The notes under the pieces: generated by a model
What the model saw: only the letters and a program-made list of their open reading frames with translations
Told to the model about the DNA's origin: nothing
Database searches by the model: none
Source of the DNA: Anammoximicrobium sp032229885
GTDB lineage: Bacteria > Planctomycetota > Planctomycetia > Pirellulales > Pirellulaceae
Direction: 5' to 3'
Length of the DNA: 39,562 bases
NCBI GenBank assembly: GCA_032229885.1
Contig: JAVYAJ010000340.1
Location: forward strand, 1-39,562
Program-made: the position numbers and the translations under genes
Shown here: positions 33,138 to 39,562 of the stretch, in pieces
Layout of the letters: each line of letters opens with the position of its first letter
How positions within the stretch are numbered: position 1 is the first letter of the stretch

Positions 33138-34310
33138 TCAGGTTCCGGCGTCGCCGTGTGTCTCGCGTTGCAGACGCAGGCTCTCGATTTTTCCTTCCTG
33201 GAGAATTGGCAGATAGCGATTCGGGATCGCCAAGATGAAGCACGCCACCGCGGTTCCATACAGTTCGCCCGGCTTTCCGCCGACGCGTCCGCCCCCTTCC
33301 ACGCCGCGATCGAACCAACGCCCGTTCTGTGCGGGATTGTTCAGGTCGACGGCCTGCGAAGCCACCAGCAAATCCCGCAGGATTGGATAGCTCGTGCGCC
33401 ACGAATCGCCGCCGACCTGATACAAGGCCTGCCCGACATAGTACAGCGTATAGGCGTCCAGCGGCAACGTGCCCGACCGGGGCGGCGGTTTTTTCAACTG
33501 CCGCACCCGCTCGACGATCAGGTCCATATTCTTGCCAATGCGCCAATCGTCGTACTGACCGAACTCCTGCAGGCACACCACGCCCGCCGCGGCCATCGCC
33601 GTCGTGCCCTGGCCGCCGCCTTTGCTATAGGTGAACTGCCCCGGCAGCTTTTTCAGCTCAGCCTCCGGCGCGTCGTGTCGCCCGCCGCTGGGCGTGTAAT
33701 GCTCGCGGACGCTCTTGATGGCCAAATCGACCACGGTGGGCGAGACCTCCAGACCACTGTCCATCGCGCTCCGCAAGGCTTTGGCCTGCATCACGGCCAA
33801 ACTCAGATCGTGCCCCCGTTCCTTGCGCCGCGCCTGGTAGTCCCAGCCGCCGTCCAAACATTGCGTTGCGGCGATCAGTTTCAGAGATCGATCCAAGGCG
33901 ATGTTCAGACGTCGATCACGGCTGGTTGTCATCCCATGGGCCTGGCCCAGGACAAACGTGGCTAGGCCATGATTGTACATGTCGTGCTGCTGGGTCGAGA
34001 CATTCAACAGACCCGATGGCTTGGCATTCTTGAGCACATAGTCCAACGCTCGCGCGACGGTCGCTCCGTACTTGCCGCGACCGGGCGCATAGCCGGCGGC
34101 CATAAAGGCCAGGGCGCCCATGCTGACCAATCCCGTGTCGTTCGAGGTCCAATTGCCTTCGGGCCCCTGATTCTTGTCGAGCCACTCCAGACCGCGCAGC
34201 AGCGCTTGCTCGCTTTCCAGCGTCATCTCCCAATCGCCCTGGCCGTGGACCGTCGGTCCGACGGCTGACAGGACGAGCGTCAAACACCCGACAACCGCCC
34301 ACCTGCGCAT
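33138..34310 (-). CDS. secreted squalene-cyclase-like (alpha/alpha) barrel protein, 390 aa
   Basis: This belongs to the prenyltransferase/squalene-oxidase-repeat fold. Residues 1-23 are a signal peptide ending V-H-G-Q. QW-like motifs appear as N-Q-G-P-E-G-N-W (about 46-53) and Q-C-L-D-G-G-W-D-Y (about 150), with helical hairpins between. The D-x-D-D acid of squalene-hopene cyclases is not visible, and the protein is exported, so cyclase activity is unlikely. A binding or scaffold role within the exported MoxR/VWA assembly is more likely. GAGAGGA about 10 nt before the ATG supports the start. It lies 179 nt upstream of the BatA-like gene, on the same strand but with a promoter between them, so cotranscription is uncertain. 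Such a gene is often found beside this operon in planctomycetes. Confidence 0.83.
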   Translation of the reverse strand: MRRWAVVGCLTLVLSAVGPTVHGQGDWEMTLESEQALLRGLEWLDKNQGPEGNWTSNDTGLVSMGALAFMAAGYAPGRGKYGATVARALDYVLKNAKPSGLLNVSTQQHDMYNHGLATFVLGQAHGMTTSRDRRLNIALDRSLKLIAATQCLDGGWDYQARRKERGHDLSLAVMQAKALRSAMDSGLEVSPTVVDLAIKSVREHYTPSGGRHDAPEAELKKLPGQFTYSKGGGQGTTAMAAAGVVCLQEFGQYDDWRIGKNMDLIVERVRQLKKPPPRSGTLPLDAYTLYYVGQALYQVGGDSWRTSYPILRDLLVASQAVDLNNPAQNGRWFDRGVEGGGRVGGKPGELYGTAVACFILAIPNRYLPILQEGKIESLRLQRETHGDAGT

Positions 34311-34732
34311 TTTCTTGGCTTCCTCTCACGGCATTGCTCGAAATGCCGCGCCATCGAGCAATAAACAGGTTGCCTCGCAAACAAACCATCGTAATCACGC
34401 CAGATTCACAAAGAAATACCGGCCTTGATTGACTAGCCTCAGATTGCGGCTGCCCCGTAAGTCGGCAGCATGGCCCGGCGTTAGCCGCGCCAAATGCACG
34501 ACACCAACCGCGCGATGGGGATTGTGGGCGGGCTGGGGACGGACAAGGCTTGAACCGCGCGCCGTGCCCGCACAGCACGCAACGGCGCCCACCGCGGCGC
34601 AAACTGCGGCGCGAATCGCTGGGCAAACCGTGCCCCCCTGCCGTGCCTCGACGAACAGGCCTCGCCGCGCGCAGCGACGACGCTCGAGATGGCGATGGCG
34701 CCGCCATCGGTCCGCCGACCGCGCCGGCGCGC
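34311..34732. other. spacer between hydrolase and squalene-cyclase-like genes
   Basis: An AT-richer stretch at about 34360-34440 probably contains the promoter for the minus-strand gene at 34310, but no clean pair of boxes was found. No RNA gene or repeat was recognised; frames in the right half are Arg-rich and not credible. Confidence 0.45.
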
Positions 34733-35749
34733 CTATCGACCGGCCGTCAGCTTTTCGATCAGAAAGTCTTCGACCCGCGGATGTCGGACGTCCGGCGCCC
34801 CGGGGTAGACCAGTTCGCACGAGACGCCGACCTCGCGCAGTCGTTCTTGAAGCTTGACGCCATAGTTCGACGTGTGCGTTGGATCTTTCTGCGGCTCGCC
34901 GATCGCGGGCGGCGCCGAGTAGATCAGGTACACGGGTGGATCGTCCGCCGAGACGAGTTCGTAGGGCGAGTAGGCTTTGATCCACGGCAGGATCGATTCC
35001 CGCGCCGCCAGAAACTCGGCGAACTGTGTGTCGCGAGTCCGGGTGTTCGTCGGATCCGGCATGAAGCCGAACGCATGGCCGCCGTACCGGCTGTTCGGCG
35101 TCCACGCTTTGAGCTGTTGCGGGTCGAGCGATGTCTGGGCGCCGACCACGGCCGCACACCATAGACGCGTCGACTCGCGAGCGACCGGATCCGCGCTGTT
35201 GGGATCCGCCATGTCGTCATGAAACGCCAGCCACAAACTCGAACACGCGCCGGCGGATCCACCCGTCGCGCCGATTCGCTGTTTGTCCAGATTCCAGTCA
35301 TCCGCCTTGCTGCGGACGAATTGCAGAGCCCGTGCCGCGTCGCTCAACGGCCACTGTACAGGCGGTTTGACGCCGGCCAGAATCGCTTGCGTGACGAAGC
35401 GATAGTTGATCGAGACGACGGAGATTCCGCTGGACAGGTACCGCCCCAATGCGCCGCCGACGCCTGCTTTGTCGCCCGCGACCCAACCCCCGCCATGGAT
35501 GTGGAATACAACCGGTGTCGGCTGCGACGATTCGGCTTTCCAAAAGTCGAGAACTTGCCGCTCGTGCGAACCATACGGCACGTTCGCCAACGTCGGAGTG
35601 GGCCGCGCAGGCTTGGCAGCCGCCACACGCTGGACGTTCGCTTTCTCGGCGGCGGCGTTCGATGCGGCTGGTGTTGAAGCTGATTCAGCGGCCAGAACAT
35701 GGCTGACCAACAGACACAAACACAGCGCAACAGGGCTGAGATGTTTCAT
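34733..35749 (-). CDS. secreted alpha/beta hydrolase, carboxylesterase-like, 338 aa
   Basis: Residues 1-20 are a signal peptide (L-C-L-C-L-L-V-S-H-V-L-A-A). A Thr/Ala/Pro-rich linker precedes the catalytic domain from about residue 55. The oxyanion motif H-G-G-G-W (about 84-88) and nucleophile elbow G-G-S165-A-G place it in the HSL/acetyl-esterase or Bd-FAE-like esterase group. The C-terminal His is in D-V-R-H-P-R-V-E-D-F, and the acid is probably the Asp of A-D-D-P-P-V-Y. Such enzymes remove acetyl or feruloyl groups from plant or algal polysaccharides, which would fit the GH16 enzyme nearby, though the two are not in one operon. The ribosome binding site is weak. Substrate unknown. Confidence 0.9.
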   Translation of the reverse strand: MKHLSPVALCLCLLVSHVLAAESASTPAASNAAAEKANVQRVAAAKPARPTPTLANVPYGSHERQVLDFWKAESSQPTPVVFHIHGGGWVAGDKAGVGGALGRYLSSGISVVSINYRFVTQAILAGVKPPVQWPLSDAARALQFVRSKADDWNLDKQRIGATGGSAGACSSLWLAFHDDMADPNSADPVARESTRLWCAAVVGAQTSLDPQQLKAWTPNSRYGGHAFGFMPDPTNTRTRDTQFAEFLAARESILPWIKAYSPYELVSADDPPVYLIYSAPPAIGEPQKDPTHTSNYGVKLQERLREVGVSCELVYPGAPDVRHPRVEDFLIEKLTAGR

Positions 35750-35855
35750 CGGAGGCTCGCGATTCTACTCGGATCGGGCCGAGAATTGGGTTGGACCGAG
35801 AATCTGAGAGATGAACAACGCGGATTTCGAGGCCCAGCAGCCGGCGACGCCCGTC

Positions 35856-35891
35856 GCGCGAAACGCGTTCGTTGCGCGAAACGCGCCCGTT
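35856..35891 (+). repeat. two 18-bp direct repeats
   Basis: GCGCGAAACGCGTTCGTT is followed directly by GCGCGAAACGCGCCCGTT. They differ at two positions. The pair lies about 110 nt upstream of the minus-strand hydrolase start, so it could be in its promoter region. Confidence 0.7.
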
Positions 35892-36235
35892 GCGACCGCG
35901 TTCTGTCGAGGTCGTCCGTGTGTCACGCCGCTCGATCCGAACGGCCCTGCTTTGCACAGTTCGGATCGATACGTTCATGGGCGGCCGCCGGTCTGTTCTC
36001 GCCGCACGAGCACGCATCGCCGATCGGTTGCTCTTGGCCATGCTCGGGCAACAACAGCACATGCCGGGCGGTCGAGGATGGCGTGTTTCGTCATGACCCG
36101 AGGCCCAAACAAACGCGTGACTCGCGCCTCTCGCTCGCGGTTCGGATTGCGTGAGCGGGAAGCCACGCACGAGATGAAGGCGCCAATGCCCCGGCGAGCG
36201 CCAGCACGATAACCGGCAGGTGTCTGCATCGCGGC

Positions 36236-36250
36236 GCGGCAGGATGCCGC
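36236..36250 (+). repeat. GCGGC-AGGAT-GCCGC hairpin
   Basis: A 5-bp perfect stem, near-identical to 17787-17801 apart from one loop base. It is intergenic. With the other copy 18 kb away, a dispersed family is plausible. Confidence 0.45.
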
Positions 36251-36478
36251 GTCTACCCCACCTTGGCGAGCGTCAGGATTACAAACGGCAAGAAGCGGCT
36301 CCGTTTTGAGGCTCGCAGCCGCGGACGCTCGTGACAGGCTCCGACGATCATCCGGTCGTGGCGATCTTGTCGGGGTGATCTTGTCGCGGTGATGGCGGGC
36401 CGACATGACACGGGCCGGCGTTTGGACCGCCCAGCATTTCGAGACGCAACAAACGCAGCTTGTCGCGTCTCGCACAAG

Positions 36479-36550
36479 CTGGCCCGCTAGGACTTGAACC
36501 TAGAACAATGGAGCCAGAATCCATCGTGTTGCCAATTACACCACGGGCCA
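36479..36550 (-). tRNA. tRNA-Gln (anticodon CTG)
   Basis: The acceptor stem TGGCCCG pairs with CGGGCCA; position 36479 is the G discriminator. The D arm contains TAATTGGCA, the anticodon stem ATGGA/TCCAT encloses TTCTGGC with anticodon CTG (36515-36517), and the T arm has GGTTCAAGTCC. The 3' CCA is not encoded (GCTT follows), so it must be added by the nucleotidyltransferase. All arms pair well, so the gene appears intact. A promoter lies directly upstream. Confidence 0.97.
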
Positions 36551-36556
36551 GCCCGT

Positions 36557-36586
36557 AATCTAAGCGAAGCCGCGCGTTTGGGTCAA
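36557..36586 (-). promoter_or_regulatory. sigma-70-like promoter of tRNA-Gln
   Basis: TTGACC (36581-36586) and TAGATT (36557-36562) are separated by 18 nt on the minus strand. The expected start falls at or within a base or two of the mature tRNA 5' end at 36550, so the transcript may have no 5' leader for RNase P to remove. Confidence 0.55.
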
Positions 36587-36808
36587 GAGGGGTACGACGA
36601 AGCCTCCGGAATTCTGCCAATTCGCGTCGACGCGTCGCCCTCGTACTCGGAAACGCCCAAGTCAAGGCCGAGATGCAGACAACCGCGGGACGCCCAACCG
36701 AGTGCGCGGAGGCGTTGGACCGCCCGCTCTCGCACCTTCGCGTCTCAGTTCGTGTCACGCGGGCACGATCCGCGCATCTTGCACACTGGTCTGTCCAGTA
36801 CGCTGTTG

Positions 36809-36832
36809 GGTTGCGGGCGCTGGCCCGCGTAA
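36809..36832 (+). repeat. dispersed repeat, copy 3 (24 nt)
   Basis: GGTTGCGGGCGCTGGCCCGC followed by GTAA. It matches 213-237 and 387-411 with one base missing from the TTAA end. The GCGGGC/GCCCGC stem is perfect in this copy. Confidence 0.7.
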
Positions 36833-36904
36833 GTTGGACGACGCGCTGCTCGGAGGTGACAGGAACGCCGCACGAGGTTCTACGACGTGCGGTTTTCGCG
36901 AAAC

Positions 36905-39562
36905 TCAGCCTCCGGCGGCCGACGCCGTGGATGTCAGCGCCGATAGACGCAGCGTGCCTTTGCCTTCGACCCGGATGTTCAGCGTCTGGCGAGCGGCGTT
37001 GAACTCGACGTCCAGAACTTGGCCGCCCTCGAATTCGACGCGTTTCGGGGACGACGGGATGTGAACCAGCCGCACCCAGTAGGGTTTCGAGCACCAGCCG
37101 TCGATCTCGACTTGCAGCGTGCTGTTGTCGTCGGCGACGCGGCCGATGCCGCCGGGCACGTGCAGCAGAACGCCGTGGGGCGCGAGCCGGCGCAGGCTGT
37201 AGATCGGCGTCTTGCCGAACGCCTCGGCCAGGTTGGCTTGGACCGTGCCGGGGCTGATCGCCGGACCGTCGCGGCGCTGTTCCCGCAAGTGAAAAAAGTC
37301 GGGCAGCAAGCCCTGACGCACGCGGTCGCTCGACGGAAACGTCTGCTGGAGTCCCGACCGCGTAATCCCCGCGGCCAAATGATTCCAGAAGGGGCCGACG
37401 TCCGGATCGAGCGCGCCAAGCTCTTGAACCGCGGTTCGGTATACCAAGCCGCACCACTGCACGGGCTGGCCGATCCAAAAAGGGGCGACCCAATTGCTCG
37501 CCCCCAGCACGGCGGTCGTGGCGTACAGGCCGACCGATCCGGCCACCGGCGGATCGAGATAGACCAGCGGCACCCCGCTCCAGGCCCACTCGCGGGCGGC
37601 CTCCAGATATCGCCGCTCGCCCGTCAGGCAGTAGGCCAGATTGCAACCGGCCACGACGCGGCCGCTGGCCAGGATGTCCGGTGTGTGCAGCGGCATCTCC
37701 CACGTCTGCGCGCCGCGAGGAACCGTATCACGGTAGGCTTCGAGCTGCTGGTCCAGCACCGCGAGCGCCGCCCGTGTAAGCTCGGCGTCGCCCGTGAATA
37801 CGGCCGTCTCGAGGATCGGTTCGAGCCGCGTGGCGCTTAACCCGTTGGCGTGGTCCTCCCAGTGCGTCGCGCCGTAGTCCGTGTGGCCCGGCAGCGGACG
37901 ATAGCGGACCAAGCCTCGATTGTCGAACCCGGCCATCGCCTGTCGCGCGTTGTCCAGCCGGCGCTGGGCATAGGGCTCGATCTGGCCGAACAGCAAAGGC
38001 GCGAACGGGCGCGCGACGTGGCTGCAACGCGCGTCCCAATCGTGGGCGGGCGCCAGTCGCGCCAGGCCGCGCTGGGCGGCCGCGCGCAGACGCTCGGCCA
38101 GTTGTCGGTCGTCGGTGTGTTCGGCCAGCCACAACATGTAGCCCAGAGCGTCGGCGGCGGGCCGAGCCGGGAACATTTTGCCCCAGACGGCATGGCGCCA
38201 GATCCCGTCCTCGTGCAACGCCGAGTCGAGCCAGCCGTGGGCTAACAGCTTGACGGCCGCGTCAAACCCGCCCTCGATGTCCGGCGCGGGCGGAAGGCCT
38301 CCGCGCAGACGCACATACTGCTCGACGGCCGGCTGGACAGTCTGTCCTCGCCCACCGATCAGCGTGGCGGTCAGGCACACGGGCCTGTCCGGCGCCATGA
38401 CCAACGGTCGAAACACGTTTAGCTCGTTTTCCAAACGGTACTCGTCCCCGCCCGGGAGCCACAACCCGAGCAGATGGGCTTTCGAGCCAAAGACACGGTC
38501 GGGTGAATCGAAAACCGTCGCCGGCCGGTCGCTCCGATCCCAAATCAGGCCGACATATCGCCCGTTGGCGACGACGCTCATCAGCGGAAAGCACGGTCTG
38601 AAACTGTCTACGATCCGTCGCTGGGCCTGCGGGCCGCGGACATCCGCTTCGCTGCTGCTGGGCTCGTCCTCCAAGTACTCGACGCCCGGCAACACGGCCT
38701 GCGTTTTCGACTCGCCAAAGCTGCCCAAGCCGGCCGACAGCGTGAGCATCGGCAGATGACACACGGCCCGTTCGCGGTCCACGGCAACCGATGTCTCGAC
38801 GGTGATCGCGCCCGCCGCCCGCACGGTGAATGTCCGCCGCAGCAGCCAGTTCGCGCCGCCCGCATCGACGACGCGGGCGGCGACGCTCAGCCGCTCGGCG
38901 GTGGCCTGCTCGATTGCGACGGTCGTGTCGGCCAGGTCCACGTAGACGGGCTGGCCGTCAAGGACGACGCCCAGTTGGGCGCGACCGTGCGCCTGGGCCA
39001 TCTGCTGGTCGTCGACCCGCACGACATAACCGTCCCACGCATCGGCCGCGTGGACGATCGTCAGTTCACCGGCGCTGATGCCTGGACTCGCGGCGTCGAT
39101 CGCCAGACGCTCGGGACGGGCGAGTTGTCCCGCGTCGAGCGGCCTCAAGTCCGTCGCGCGGATCCAGGCGATCGCGATGCGCCCGACGTCGGCCGCCGGA
39201 TCGATCCTGAGCCGCGCCCCGGCCTGCTGGGGAGGAAGCTGTACGTCGTATTCGTGCCACTGGCCGTCCGCACGGACGGAAAAGGGCGTCGAGTTGCCGG
39301 CGGTGAAGCCGCGTCCGAAAAACACCTCGCCGCTGGCGTCCGCCTCGGAACGCATCCGAATCGTCAGCCGCAGCGGCGTTCCCAGCGGCAAGTTCGTGAC
39401 AGGCTCGGACTGAATATACGGGTCTGGGCCGACGCAATCGAACTCGAGTCCGTCGGCCGTGACACGCATGTTCTCCACGGCGTGCGTGGGTTCCCAGCCA
39501 TGCGGTCCCGCTCTGAAATCGAACAGCATCACGGATTCGCCGCCCAGCGACGGGGCCGCCGA
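36905..39562 (-). CDS. large probable carbohydrate-active protein, 5' end beyond the window
   Basis: I do not recognise a family. The frame stays open through the right window edge: codons above the GTG-ATG at 39527-39532 read S-A-A-P-S-L-G-G-E-S, like the region after a signal peptide, so the true start is probably outside and the product is probably exported. About 885 residues are visible. Counting from that GTG, residues 1-130 resemble a galactose-binding-type beta domain (I-R-M-R-S-E-A-D, W-H-E-Y-D-V-Q-L). Residues about 150-400 are beta-rich. Residues about 420-780 are helical, with repeated Trp/His/Asp motifs (E-D-G-I-W-R-H-A-V-W-G-K and G-A-T-H-W-E-D-H-A-N-G), suggesting an (alpha/alpha) barrel like polysaccharide lyases or GH88/GH127-type enzymes. 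A beta domain closes the protein. Catalytic residues cannot be named. Confidence 0.72.
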   Translation of the reverse strand, partial: SAAPSLGGESVMLFDFRAGPHGWEPTHAVENMRVTADGLEFDCVGPDPYIQSEPVTNLPLGTPLRLTIRMRSEADASGEVFFGRGFTAGNSTPFSVRADGQWHEYDVQLPPQQAGARLRIDPAADVGRIAIAWIRATDLRPLDAGQLARPERLAIDAASPGISAGELTIVHAADAWDGYVVRVDDQQMAQAHGRAQLGVVLDGQPVYVDLADTTVAIEQATAERLSVAARVVDAGGANWLLRRTFTVRAAGAITVETSVAVDRERAVCHLPMLTLSAGLGSFGESKTQAVLPGVEYLEDEPSSSEADVRGPQAQRRIVDSFRPCFPLMSVVANGRYVGLIWDRSDRPATVFDSPDRVFGSKAHLLGLWLPGGDEYRLENELNVFRPLVMAPDRPVCLTATLIGGRGQTVQPAVEQYVRLRGGLPPAPDIEGGFDAAVKLLAHGWLDSALHEDGIWRHAVWGKMFPARPAADALGYMLWLAEHTDDRQLAERLRAAAQRGLARLAPAHDWDARCSHVARPFAPLLFGQIEPYAQRRLDNARQAMAGFDNRGLVRYRPLPGHTDYGATHWEDHANGLSATRLEPILETAVFTGDAELTRAALAVLDQQLEAYRDTVPRGAQTWEMPLHTPDILASGRVVAGCNLAYCLTGERRYLEAAREWAWSGVPLVYLDPPVAGSVGLYATTAVLGASNWVAPFWIGQPVQWCGLVYRTAVQELGALDPDVGPFWNHLAAGITRSGLQQTFPSSDRVRQGLLPDFFHLREQRRDGPAISPGTVQANLAEAFGKTPIYSLRRLAPHGVLLHVPGGIGRVADDNSTLQVEIDGWCSKPYWVRLVHIPSSPKRVEFEGGQVLDVEFNAARQTLNIRVEGKGTLRLSALTSTASAAGG

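Larger units (their letters stand above)
35750..36478. other. spacer between tRNA-Gln and the hydrolase gene
   Basis: About 730 nt without a credible gene. It has two direct copies of an 18-nt GCGCGAAACGCG-type unit at 35856-35873 and 35874-35891, and a GCGGC-AGGAT-GCCGC hairpin at 36236-36250. The 133-codon frame near 35811 is Arg/Ala-rich and lacks a ribosome binding site. Confidence 0.5.
36551..36904. other. spacer upstream of tRNA-Gln
   Basis: Beyond the tRNA promoter, this stretch holds the third copy of the 25-nt dispersed repeat at 36809-36832. No gene or structural RNA was recognised. Confidence 0.5.

Noticed and set aside
32959..33576. upstream extension of the BatA-like gene
   Set aside because: It overlaps the 3' part of the squalene-cyclase-like gene in another phase, and the aerotolerance N-terminal domain starts exactly at the ATG 32958.
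36479..36550. tRNA gene as an integration site of a mobile element
   Set aside because: No duplicated tRNA end, integrase or other mobile gene is found on either side within the window.

Overview
The window is about 39.6 kb of GC-rich DNA that reads as a chromosomal segment of a planctomycete, probably Pirellulales-like. This placement is inferred from gene content, not from any marker gene. The signs are secreted PQQ-like beta-propeller proteins with a D-W-P-Q-W-H-G-P start, an ECF sigma factor beside a huge membrane protein, a MoxR/DUF58/von Willebrand operon with an extremely Ala/Gln-rich partner and a squalene-cyclase-like protein, and many dispersed palindromic intergenic repeats. No plasmid, phage, transposase or CRISPR signature was seen.

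Left part (1-7333): a repeat-rich spacer, a secreted protein of unknown function (540-1616), an ECF sigma factor (2049-2600), then a 47-nt direct repeat and a 1334-residue membrane protein (2801-6805). That protein joins an anti-sigma-like N-terminus to alpha-2-macroglobulin-like (MG2) domains. The pair looks like a sigma factor with an unusual envelope-exposed regulator.

Middle-left (7334-16053): a secreted multi-domain GH16 glycoside hydrolase ending in a CBM6-like module, convergent and overlapping with a secreted PQQ-repeat protein; a membrane-anchored trypsin-like protease; and a medium-chain dehydrogenase. The spacers are long and carry short tandem repeats.

Centre (15600-20200): a PAP2 phosphatase, a DUF58 protein and a sodium:solute symporter on the plus strand, bracketed by two inverted copies of a 63-nt repeat.

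Right-centre (20353-34310, all minus strand): a squalene-cyclase-like secreted protein, a BatA-like VWA protein, a second VWA membrane protein, a DUF4175-like membrane protein, a 1393-residue Ala/Gln-rich coiled-coil protein, and a MoxR AAA ATPase last. The four central genes are tightly packed (9-nt gap, then two ATGA overlaps). The DUF58 gene that normally accompanies MoxR lies apart in the inverted-repeat-bracketed block, which suggests a local inversion.

Right end (34733-39562): a secreted alpha/beta hydrolase, a tRNA-Gln(CTG) with a promoter that would start transcription at the mature 5' end, and a large probable carbohydrate-active protein whose 5' end runs off the window. The window therefore combines secreted polysaccharide and ester degradation with an envelope MoxR/VWA machine and its possible regulators.
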